A DNA stretch of 54,723 bases, taken from positions 1 through 54,723 of the forward strand of contig QPIN01000052.1 in the NCBI GenBank assembly GCA_003666385.1. The letters are read 5' to 3'. This stretch comes from Methylococcales symbiont of Hymedesmia sp. n. MRB-2018 (GTDB lineage Bacteria > Pseudomonadota > Gammaproteobacteria > Methylococcales > Methylomonadaceae). This document shows, one piece after another, positions 47,221-54,723 of this stretch. Each line of letters starts with the position of its first letter. The stretch's first letter is position 1. Under the pieces are notes generated by a model. The model was given only the letters and a program-made list of their open reading frames with translations, was not told where the DNA came from and did not search any database. A program made the position numbers and the translations under genes.

Positions 47221-47264
47221 CCTATTAAACAGGATGTATTTGAATTTACACCCTGTTTAATAGG
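47221..47264. other. Long inverted repeat between converging genes
   Basis: CCTATTAAACAGG and its exact complement CCTGTTTAATAGG (13 bp each) enclose 18 bp whose ends can also pair in part. No T-run follows, so it is not a classical intrinsic terminator. It lies between the DUF934 stop and the ubiX stop and may protect 3' ends or serve as a factor-assisted terminator. Confidence 0.65.
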
Positions 47265-47268
47265 AACT

Positions 47269-47841
47269 CTATAATCCTCTCCAAGGTTCAAACATCCCAT
47301 CCACATTCACACCAAACATGTCCAATACACGACCAACACCTTCATCCACCATGGCAGCAATTGAATCTGGTTTGCTGTAAAATGTCGGCATAGGAGGAAA
47401 GATAATCGCTCCCATTTCAGTAACACTGGCCATATTACGAATATGTGCTAAATTCAAAGGTGTTTCGCGTGGCATAATCACCACTTTCCGACGCTCCTTT
47501 AATGCCACATCAGCAGAACGGGAAATCAAATTATCACCAAAGCCATGCGCAACGGCCGACAATGTTTTCATAGAACAAGGCGCAATAATTGCCCCTTCCG
47601 TTTTAAATGAACCACTGGCAATACTGGCAGCAATGTCATTAATCCCATGCACTACATCCGCCAATGCATATAATTCAGAACGCTCCATGCCCATTTCATA
47701 TTTTAAATTAACCAACCCTGCTGATGAAATTACTAAATGCGACTCCCACTCGTCCTGCTCACTTAATACTTGCAAAATTCTAATACCATAAATGGCACCG
47801 GTTGCGCCCGTCATTGCAATGACTATTCTTTTTTTTTGCAT
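47269..47841 (-). CDS. ubiX: Flavin prenyltransferase UbiX
   Basis: UbiX joins dimethylallyl phosphate to FMN, making the prenyl-FMN cofactor of UbiD decarboxylase in ubiquinone synthesis. Signature segments are MTGATGAIYGIRIL at the N-terminus, IIAPCSMKTLSAVAHGFGDNLISRSADVALKERRKVVIMPRETPL in the middle, and IIFPPMPTFYSKP. The length is 190 residues. It stands alone here, not with ubiD. Confidence 0.94.
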   Translation of the reverse strand: MQKKRIVIAMTGATGAIYGIRILQVLSEQDEWESHLVISSAGLVNLKYEMGMERSELYALADVVHGINDIAASIASGSFKTEGAIIAPCSMKTLSAVAHGFGDNLISRSADVALKERRKVVIMPRETPLNLAHIRNMASVTEMGAIIFPPMPTFYSKPDSIAAMVDEGVGRVLDMFGVNVDGMFEPWRGL

Positions 47842-47925
47842 CTTGAGAAATTAACTATTGAATCCACCTGTAAAACCAACAAAAGCGAATAATACTCTTA
47901 GTAGCAGAGGCTAAAAAAGAAAAAA

Positions 47926-48759
47926 CTAAGGCTTAATCATATAACTAGAAGAATAACTTTTCCCTTTGGTACAGACATCTCTACTGGTTGGAGTTTCGCA
48001 AAATACATCAGTAAATTCTGCCTTAAGCACGCCTCCTTTCTTTGGCATAAAATAAAACCTGAAATTGGGGTCAGAACTAATGGCAATATCAATTTTTGCA
48101 GTTAACACGGGTTTATCATCAAAAGTAACTTTTAATTGATCAACAAAATGTGATTTCTTAATAAACCGAGTGACTTGATCCATTTGCATTCCAGTAATAT
48201 TAGGATGGCTAATTAATAATTGCGCCATAGCTGGTTTACCTTCTTTTACAGCATTACCTAGTTTAAATTTCATTTGCCCCAGCCGCTTCATGGCTGCATC
48301 TAAATCCGCTCCCAAAGGGGCAGAACAGCCACCACTCGCTTTAACAATTTTTTTGCTCATATATAATTTACCATCATTCATTTCTGCAATGGCTCTTACA
48401 TAACTATAGGTATTAACCCGAATTCTCATGGCTAAATCTGCTTTACCACTCTCTGGAGTAAATTCAAATTCGCCGACAAAAGGAAAAGGGTTTTTATCAA
48501 CAAATACTACAATTTTTTTAATATAACGGTTTTTTGTTTGTGCAATTTTGCTAATAATTTTTAAAGGAACTAAGGCGGGGGCTTCCGCTCTGTATGGTGC
48601 CTTTATTTCAATAATGTCGTTGCTTTCCTGTATGGTTTTACCCGCATAATATTGCTTTTTAATAGCATTTTTCCAACTGCTTTCATCAATAGCTGCCGAA
48701 ACTAATAAAGGGCTAATGAGCAACAACAAAAGTGTTATCTTCTGTAAATATATATTCAT
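47926..48759 (-). CDS. SoxYZ-like fused carrier protein, quinoprotein-associated
   Basis: This is a periplasmic fusion of SoxY-like and SoxZ-like domains. It has 277 residues with a signal peptide (ITLLLLLISPLLVSA), a SoxY-like beta domain, a carrier Cys at C145 in KASGGCSAPLG, and a SoxZ-like domain (about 165-277). In sulfur oxidisers SoxYZ carries sulfur intermediates on the SoxY C-terminal Cys. The fused form belongs to a group found with PQQ-dependent dehydrogenases in methylotrophs, where its cargo is unknown. It is followed upstream by a metallo-hydrolase of the same system. Confidence 0.85.
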   Translation of the reverse strand: MNIYLQKITLLLLLISPLLVSAAIDESSWKNAIKKQYYAGKTIQESNDIIEIKAPYRAEAPALVPLKIISKIAQTKNRYIKKIVVFVDKNPFPFVGEFEFTPESGKADLAMRIRVNTYSYVRAIAEMNDGKLYMSKKIVKASGGCSAPLGADLDAAMKRLGQMKFKLGNAVKEGKPAMAQLLISHPNITGMQMDQVTRFIKKSHFVDQLKVTFDDKPVLTAKIDIAISSDPNFRFYFMPKKGGVLKAEFTDVFCETPTSRDVCTKGKSYSSSYMIKP

Positions 48760-48829
48760 ACTTTCCTCTTAAAATAAATTTTCATCTGTGTATCTAATGA
48801 TAACCATGTTTCAACAATAGTTCCTTTTA

Positions 48830-49741
48830 TTATTCCCATTCCAATTCAGCAAATGCAGTGGTTACATTCCGCTTATGAAACTGATCAAACAATTGCCATT
48901 TATCTTTTTCAGAATAACCCACCTGCTCTATTGCTTCTTCTAAAAACCTTCCTTTTACTATCATCTCACGTATTTCAGTCAATAATACTTGCAGATAAGT
49001 TTTTTGGGCGGTTAATCCATTAGGCCAGTCTGTTACTACCGCACCATGACCAGGGATAACAGTTGTGAACTTTTGTTTTTGCAATTTTTGCATCACTTCA
49101 AGCCAGCCTTTAAGACTGCCATCAATCACCGGTAAGTGATCAAGAAATAACAAATCAGACAACCACAAAGTATCGGTTTTTTTATCAAAAACTGTCAAAT
49201 CATTATCGCTATGTGCTGTTGGCTGTGCCGTCAAAATCAGTCTACGCCCACCTAAATCAATCGCTAGATGATTTTTAACCAACCTATCGGGGGGAATAAT
49301 GTGTGCGGCTGTTAACTTGAGATCAAGTTGTTCTGCCGCTTTGGCAATATAATAATTCCCTCTTGCTGACATAGCTCTAGCCAATTTCTTATGACCTATA
49401 AACTTTACCCCTTTCTCTTTAAAAGCAATATTGCCATAAATATGGTCGGGGTGAACATGGGTATTAATGACGTAACACACGGGCTTATCAGTTATTCTTT
49501 TGATCGCAGCTTTTAAGGCATAGCCCTGGTCTGGGTTTCCGCCGCTATCAATGACTGCCACACAAGTATCTCCGACAATAAAACCAATATTGGCAACAGC
49601 CCCATGATTAACCTTATCAGGCAATTGATGCTGACCAAAATGGACATATATACCTGGCGCCACTTCAGACACCGTCATTTCTGACTGTGCAATCAGACCA
49701 TGAAAGGCTAAAACAAAAAACAAACAGCATTGATTTTTCAA
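48830..49741 (-). CDS. Quinoprotein-relay zinc metallo-hydrolase (SoxH-like, MBL fold)
   Basis: This is a metallo-beta-lactamase-fold protein with a signal peptide (KNQCCLFFVLAFHGLIA). The zinc motif is HVHPDH (H95, H97, D99, H100 from the chosen start), with later ligands in TAHSDNDL and VIPGHGAVV. The start was set at the TTG at 49741, which follows AGGAG and gives a classical signal peptide (303 residues). Such hydrolases accompany the SoxYZ-like carrier near PQQ dehydrogenase genes; the reaction is unknown. Transcribed before the SoxYZ gene and 70 bp from it, probably as one operon, divergent from formate dehydrogenase. Confidence 0.85.
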   Translation of the reverse strand: MKNQCCLFFVLAFHGLIAQSEMTVSEVAPGIYVHFGQHQLPDKVNHGAVANIGFIVGDTCVAVIDSGGNPDQGYALKAAIKRITDKPVCYVINTHVHPDHIYGNIAFKEKGVKFIGHKKLARAMSARGNYYIAKAAEQLDLKLTAAHIIPPDRLVKNHLAIDLGGRRLILTAQPTAHSDNDLTVFDKKTDTLWLSDLLFLDHLPVIDGSLKGWLEVMQKLQKQKFTTVIPGHGAVVTDWPNGLTAQKTYLQVLLTEIREMIVKGRFLEEAIEQVGYSEKDKWQLFDQFHKRNVTTAFAELEWE

Positions 49742-49898
49742 ACGAACTCCTATTTTAGAAATGACAACTCCCGACAACTTTACGCAGTTAATGTATACTT
49801 AAGACCTTTTAATATCAAGTGCATTAACACCGCATATTATCAATAAATTGATATAAATAGAAACGCTATCCCCAACCTAAAATACTGAGGAAATACCC

Positions 49899-51590
49899 GT
49901 GGCTGTCATAAAGATATCACCTGACCAGATCATCAAGAAAAAACGTAAGGGGCCGAAAGGTCATACTGTTGATCTTACTGCTCTGGACGATGTAAAGTCT
50001 CTGTTAGGTACTGAATCACGACAAGGTGATTTATTAATTGAACACTTACATAAGATACAAGATAAATACCAGCATATTTCCTCTAAGCATCTTGTCGCAC
50101 TAGCCCATGAGATGAATTTATCTACCGCCGAGGTTTATGAAGTTGCTTCTTTTTATCATCATTTTGATGTTGTAAAAGAAGGACAGACACCTCCTCCTGC
50201 ATTAACCGTTCGCGTTTGTGTATCTCTTTCTTGTGAAATGACTAATGCACAAGACTTGATTTCTGCCCTAGAACAAGGGTTGGACAACAATATTCGTGTA
50301 CAAAAAGTCCCTTGTGTAGGCCGCTGCCAACACGCACCGATTGCGGTAGTTGGTCAAAATTCAATTCATCAAGCCACTGTAGAATCAGTAACAACTGCTG
50401 TTAATAATAAAGAGACAACGGAAAAAGTCACTGAATATATCAGCATGGAACAATATAAAGCGGGTGGTGGATATCAAACGCTTAAAAAAGTCATTGAAGG
50501 CAACATCAGTACAGAATCCATTATGAAAAAAATGGAAAACTCTGGTTTGCGAGGCTTAGGTGGTGCTGGTTTTCCAGCAGGCAAAAAATGGCGTATTGTC
50601 AATAGCTTTGCTGCTCCGAGAATGATGGCAGTGAATATTGATGAAGGCGAGCCAGGCACCTTTAAAGACCGGCATTATCTGGAAATTGATCCCCATCGCT
50701 TTTTAGAAGGCATGATCATCGCTGCTTTAACCGTAGGCTGTGATGCAATTTATGTGTATTTACGTGATGAATATGCCTGTTGTCGTGAAATTCTAAGCAA
50801 AGAAATTGCAAATCTGCAATGTAATCCACCTTCTTCTATGTATAAAATGCCAGCCATTTATTTACGCCGTGGTGCGGGTGCTTACATCTGTGGTGAAGAA
50901 TCCGCTATGGTTGAATCCATTGAGGGCAAACGTGGCATGCCTAGATTAAGACCCCCATTCTTAGCTGAAGTTGGATTATTTGGCAGACCCACCTTAGAGC
51001 ACAATATGGAATCCGTGTATTGGGTCAGAGATATTCTGGAAAAAGGCCCTAACTGGTTTTCATCACACGGTCGTCATGAGCGAAAAGGCTTACGTTCATT
51101 TTCTATCTCAGGTCGTGTTAATAAGCCAGGGGTGCATTTAGCCCCAGCTGGCATTACCATGCGTGAATTGATTGCTGAATATTGCGGTGGTATGCAGGAA
51201 GGTCATGCGTTTTATGGTTATTTCCCAGGTGGTGCATCAGGTGGAATGCTACCTGAATCGATGGCAGATATACCGATGGATTTTGACACCTTAAATCAAT
51301 ATGGTTGTTTTATTGGTTCGGCTGCGGTGATTGTTTTTTCAAATCATGACAGTGCAAAAAAACTGGCATTAAATACCATGAGATTCTTTGCAGAAGAGTC
51401 CTGTGGTCAATGTACCCCATGTCGTGTCGGTACAGCAAAAGCGGCAACATTGATGAAAGAAAAAGACTGGGACACTGATTTACTGGAAGAACTCTCTTCC
51501 GTTATGGTTGACGCTTCTATTTGTGGTTTAGGGCAAGCTGCTCCCAATCCTATGCGATGCGTTATTAAATATTTCCCTGATGAACTATAA
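49899..51590 (+). CDS. fdh1B: NAD-dependent formate dehydrogenase, beta subunit (NuoE-NuoF fusion)
   Basis: This subunit passes electrons from formate to NAD+. The N-terminal NuoE-like domain has the 2Fe-2S ligands C107, C112, C139 and C143. The NuoF-like domain follows, with the FMN/NADH segments GLRGLGGAGFPAGKKW and NIDEGEPGTFKDRHY, GAGAYICGEESA, and a 4Fe-4S site ESCGQCTPCRVGT. The length is 563 residues. The GTG start has a good ribosome binding site (TGAGGA, 7 nt). The fusion and the downstream alpha subunit match Fdh1 of methylotrophs and exclude complex I. It oxidises formate at the end of C1 dissimilation. Confidence 0.93.
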   Translation: MAVIKISPDQIIKKKRKGPKGHTVDLTALDDVKSLLGTESRQGDLLIEHLHKIQDKYQHISSKHLVALAHEMNLSTAEVYEVASFYHHFDVVKEGQTPPPALTVRVCVSLSCEMTNAQDLISALEQGLDNNIRVQKVPCVGRCQHAPIAVVGQNSIHQATVESVTTAVNNKETTEKVTEYISMEQYKAGGGYQTLKKVIEGNISTESIMKKMENSGLRGLGGAGFPAGKKWRIVNSFAAPRMMAVNIDEGEPGTFKDRHYLEIDPHRFLEGMIIAALTVGCDAIYVYLRDEYACCREILSKEIANLQCNPPSSMYKMPAIYLRRGAGAYICGEESAMVESIEGKRGMPRLRPPFLAEVGLFGRPTLEHNMESVYWVRDILEKGPNWFSSHGRHERKGLRSFSISGRVNKPGVHLAPAGITMRELIAEYCGGMQEGHAFYGYFPGGASGGMLPESMADIPMDFDTLNQYGCFIGSAAVIVFSNHDSAKKLALNTMRFFAEESCGQCTPCRVGTAKAATLMKEKDWDTDLLEELSSVMVDASICGLGQAAPNPMRCVIKYFPDEL

Positions 51591-51613
51591 ACTCCATTAA
51601 GAAGAGATTAATC

Positions 51614-54394
51614 ATGGCTGCAAATCCTGAATACATCAATGAAACAATCGTTAACTTCACAATGGATGGTGAAAATGTAGCAGGCTACGAAGGCGAAACC
51701 CTAATACAAACTGCACAACGTCTAGGCAAAGAAATCCCTCATCTTTGCTATAAAGAAAGCTTACGCCCTGATGGCAACTGTCGTGTCTGTGTGGTAGAAA
51801 TTGAAGGTGAGCGGACTTTAGCGCCTTCCTGCTGTCGAGTAGCAACAAGTGGCATGAAAGTGCAAACGGCTAGTGAACGTGCTGTAAAATCACAAAAAAT
51901 GGTATTGGAATTATTACAATCCGATATGCCAGTGCCAGCCATAAGTGAATCACCCTATAAACTAGATTCTGAATTAGATAAATGGGTTAAAAAGCTAAAA
52001 GTAGGCGAGCCTCGTTTTGCCCCGCGAGTTCAACCCGAAGCTGACTTATCACATCCTGCTATTGCCGTTAATATGGATGCCTGTATTCAATGCACACGTT
52101 GTTTACGTGCTTGTCGTGAAGAACAAATGAACGATGTGATTGGCTTTGCCAATCGCGGTGCAGATGCAGAAATCGTTTTTGATATTGCCGACCCTATGGC
52201 TGCCAGCAGTTGTGTTGCCTGTGGCGAATGTGTACAAGTTTGCCCTACTGGTGCCTTAATGCCGTCTAATAATGTGGGCCTTGAAGTCGCTGATAAAACA
52301 GTCAATTCAACCTGCCCTTATTGTGGTGTGGGTTGCTTAATTAAATACCATATTAAAGACGACAAAATTCTTTATACCGAAGGGCGTGATGGCTTTACCA
52401 ATCATTATCGCCTCTGTGTTAAAGGTCGCTATGGTTTTAACTATATTCATAACCCATTACGTTTAAGCAAACCTTTAATCAGACGTGATGGCGTTGCCAA
52501 AACCACAGAATTACTTGACCCTAATGATTTGGATAGCGTTTTTCGTGAAGCCAGCTGGGAAGAAGCTTTAGACTTTGCTGCCGATGGCTTGAAAAAAATT
52601 GGTGATGAAAAAGGTAAAAAGGCATTAGCTGGATTAGGTTCTGCTAAAGGTAGTAATGAAGAAGCCTATCTATTCCAAAAACTCATTCGCACCGGCTTTG
52701 GTAACAATAATATTGATCACTGTACCCGTCTTTGTCATGCCTCATCCGTAGTTGCATTATTAGAGTGCCTAGGATCTGGTGCAGTATCGAACCCCGTATC
52801 CGATGTCAGTGAAGCAGAAGTGATTATTATCATTGGCTCCAATCCTACCAATAACCATCCAGTAGCTGCTACATTTATGAAAAATGCAGCTAAAAATGGT
52901 GCCAAAATTATTTTACTGGATCCTAACAGAACAGCCATCTCTAAATATGCTTCACATGTACTGCAATTTCGTCCTGATACCGATGTGGCTATGCTCAATG
53001 GTATTATGCATGCGATCCTAGATGAAGACTTACAAGACGATAACTATATTAAAAAACACACAGAAGATTTTGAGCAGATGCGTGTGCATTTAAAAGATTA
53101 CAGCCCTGAAAAAGTGGCACCCATTTGCGGCATTGATGCCAAAACACTACGCGAAGTAGCTCGGCTTTATGCCACCTCTAATGGATCAATGATTTTATGG
53201 GGTATGGGCGTTTCTCAACATATTCATGGCACAGACAATGCCCGTTGTTTAATTGCTTTAGCGTTAATGACTGGACAAATTGGTAAACCTGGTTCTGGTT
53301 TACACCCACTACGCGGACAAAATAATGTTCAGGGTGCCTCGGATGTTGGCTTGATTCCAATGGTTTATCCAGATTATGAATCGGTAGAAGACCCAGTCTA
53401 CCAAGCTAAATTTGAAAAACTATGGGGTGTAGAACTTGACCCTAAACGAGGATTGACTACCGTTGAAATGATCCACGCTATTTTGGATAATGAAGTTTTC
53501 GGCATGTTTGTTCAGGGAGAAAACCCTGCTATGTCTGACCCTAACCAAAATCATGCACGCCAAGCTTTTGCAGCCTTGGAACATTTAGTTATTCAAGATA
53601 TTTTCCTGACTGAAACGGCAGGATTTGCTGATGTTATTTTACCTGCTTCTGCATTTTATGAGAAAAACGGAACCTTCTCTAATACCGATAGACGTGTACA
53701 AATGGGTCGTCAAGCCGTTAATCCACCAGGCGATGCCAAACAGGATTTATGGATTATTCAGGAAATAGCCAATCGACTAGGCTGTGGCTGGACTTACAAC
53801 GGCCCTGAAGATGTCTTTAATGAAATGCGTCAAGCCATGGGCAGTATTGCTGGAATGACTTGGGATAGATTAGAAAACGAAGATTCGCTAACATATCCTT
53901 TGGAAAATGTAGGTGATCCAGGGGAGCCAATCATTTTTACTGATGGTTTTCCAACAGACTCAGGAAAAGGTCGGTTTGTACCTGCTAAATATATCCATGC
54001 TGATGAAATGCCCGATGATGATTATCCTTTAATCTTTATTACCGGTCGTCAACTAGAACATTGGCATACGGGTAGTATGACACGCCACTCAACAATTTTA
54101 GATGCTATTGAGCCAGATCCAGTGATAACCATCCATCCTGAAGACTTAAAAAACCTGGGCATTGAACCTGGCGGACTGATCACCATTGAATCAAGGCGAG
54201 GAAAGATATCGGCTTATGCACGTACTGATTTAGGAGTGCAACGAGGCTGTCTATTGATGGCTTTCTGCTACAACGAAGCCAGTGCTAACTTGATTACCAA
54301 TGAAGCATTAGATCCTTCTGCCAAGATTCCTGAGTTTAAATTTTGTGCGATTAGGGCGAGTGCGGGTGGGGAAATCGGGGTTCGGATTAATTAA
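51614..54394 (+). CDS. fdh1A: NAD-dependent formate dehydrogenase, alpha subunit (Mo/W)
   Basis: This is the catalytic bis-pterin molybdenum or tungsten subunit. Domains in order: a 2Fe-2S ferredoxin domain (C45, C56, C59, C73), two 4Fe-4S motifs (C157/160/163/167 and C200/203/206/210), the cluster next to the cofactor (C234, C237, C241, C268), and the molybdopterin oxidoreductase domains. The metal-ligating residue is Cys at C374 in CTRLCHASS, where E. coli FdhF has selenocysteine. The length is 926 residues, somewhat shorter than the methylobacterial Fdh1A. It starts 23 bp after the beta gene with AAGAAGAGA as a weak ribosome binding site. Confidence 0.95.
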   Translation: MAANPEYINETIVNFTMDGENVAGYEGETLIQTAQRLGKEIPHLCYKESLRPDGNCRVCVVEIEGERTLAPSCCRVATSGMKVQTASERAVKSQKMVLELLQSDMPVPAISESPYKLDSELDKWVKKLKVGEPRFAPRVQPEADLSHPAIAVNMDACIQCTRCLRACREEQMNDVIGFANRGADAEIVFDIADPMAASSCVACGECVQVCPTGALMPSNNVGLEVADKTVNSTCPYCGVGCLIKYHIKDDKILYTEGRDGFTNHYRLCVKGRYGFNYIHNPLRLSKPLIRRDGVAKTTELLDPNDLDSVFREASWEEALDFAADGLKKIGDEKGKKALAGLGSAKGSNEEAYLFQKLIRTGFGNNNIDHCTRLCHASSVVALLECLGSGAVSNPVSDVSEAEVIIIIGSNPTNNHPVAATFMKNAAKNGAKIILLDPNRTAISKYASHVLQFRPDTDVAMLNGIMHAILDEDLQDDNYIKKHTEDFEQMRVHLKDYSPEKVAPICGIDAKTLREVARLYATSNGSMILWGMGVSQHIHGTDNARCLIALALMTGQIGKPGSGLHPLRGQNNVQGASDVGLIPMVYPDYESVEDPVYQAKFEKLWGVELDPKRGLTTVEMIHAILDNEVFGMFVQGENPAMSDPNQNHARQAFAALEHLVIQDIFLTETAGFADVILPASAFYEKNGTFSNTDRRVQMGRQAVNPPGDAKQDLWIIQEIANRLGCGWTYNGPEDVFNEMRQAMGSIAGMTWDRLENEDSLTYPLENVGDPGEPIIFTDGFPTDSGKGRFVPAKYIHADEMPDDDYPLIFITGRQLEHWHTGSMTRHSTILDAIEPDPVITIHPEDLKNLGIEPGGLITIESRRGKISAYARTDLGVQRGCLLMAFCYNEASANLITNEALDPSAKIPEFKFCAIRASAGGEIGVRIN

Positions 54395-54723
54395 CTAATC
54401 CATTAAGACAAGCTGCAACAATAAAGTTGTTTTTTAGCGCATGGAAGTCGAAACGGATTAAGGTGGTAACGTACATTCTATGTATAAAAACACAATCCCT
54501 TGGTTTTTGTAACACATTTGTATCTGTCCCCATTATTTCTGGGAGGTTCAATCTGACCCTAATTATTTACTAATTAGTCAACCCTTAAAAACACAATAAC
54601 AATTTGATTTATAATAATAAACCCAACAAAAACCATAGACAAAACAACCAGTATTTGGTAAAATAACCCTTATTTCTTGGTCGTTTTGCTGATAAAAACA
54701 TGCTAACAAAATCAACCCCAAAT
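54395..54723. other. Intergenic region at the right edge
   Basis: No coding frame was recognised in this 329-bp stretch. TTTGTAACACATTTGTATCTGTCCCCATTA followed by TCTGACCC resembles the short repeats that flank REP-associated transposases, but the match is only a visual impression. CTAATTATTTACTAATTAG (about 54558-54576) is a near-palindrome. Confidence 0.35.

Noticed and set aside
47926-49741. A thiosulfate-oxidising Sox system.
   Set aside because: No soxA, B, C, D or X gene is nearby. The SoxY and SoxZ domains are fused and the carrier motif differs from the canonical SoxY C-terminus.
51614-54394. Possible complex I NuoEFG genes or a selenocysteine formate dehydrogenase.
   Set aside because: The NuoE and NuoF domains are fused and no other nuo gene is present. 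The alpha subunit has full molybdopterin domains. The metal ligand position is an ordinary Cys codon and no in-frame TGA occurs.
54395-54723. REP-associated transposase repeats at the right edge.
   Set aside because: The GGGGACAGA-like stretch occurs once and no transposase frame is visible, so there is not enough to call an element.

Overview
The window is chromosomal DNA of an AT-rich gammaproteobacterium. The best guess is a type I methanotroph or another methylotroph of the Methylococcales kind. This rests on a complete gammaproteobacterial dcw cluster, a two-gene NAD-dependent formate dehydrogenase of the Fdh1BA type, a SoxYZ-like carrier plus metallohydrolase pair of the kind that accompanies PQQ-dependent alcohol dehydrogenases, a DUF411 protein often tied to copper handling, and the pilMNOPQ-aroKB-hemE order. 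No methane or methanol oxidation gene lies in the window, so the lifestyle is an inference.

Layout. 1-584: remains of two insertion sequences. 745-1305: a soluble RnfB-like ferredoxin. 1636-20131 (minus strand): the whole division and cell-wall cluster, mraZ-rsmH-ftsL-ftsI-murE-murF-mraY-murD-ftsW-murG-murC-murB-ddl-ftsQ-ftsA-ftsZ-lpxC, with a clear sigma-70 promoter and MraZ-type operator repeats in front of mraZ. 20710-23880: glk, DUF411, yjbQ and hemE. 24140-30974: aroB, aroK and the type IV pilus genes pilQPONM. 31667-36574: an accessory block with a kinase-like gene, a fatty acid desaturase, mltD, a YafS-like methyltransferase and rnhA. 36917-43430: mrcA, gltA, rpmE, xthA and ampG. 43564-49741: nhaD, a sirohaem reductase with DUF934, ubiX, a SoxYZ fusion and a metallo-hydrolase. 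49899-54394: formate dehydrogenase.

The most unusual content is two families of short palindromic mobile repeats with no coding capacity (MITE-like). Family A has three copies, each 143 bp, with 19-bp terminal inverted repeats; two copies bracket lpxC and show 3-bp target duplications. Family B has four copies of about 157 bp with GTAACTACTCAGC ends. One B copy sits inside the pil operon and supplies the last codons and the stop codon of pilN. Two others bracket the accessory block that separates pilM from mrcA, genes that are usually neighbours.

The kinase-desaturase pair carries a roughly 76-bp duplication at both ends of the desaturase. This shows past tandem duplication and gave the kinase its first codons. 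A perfect FNR-type palindrome lies at class II spacing from a -10 box upstream of pilM. No tRNA, rRNA, CRISPR array or prophage was seen.
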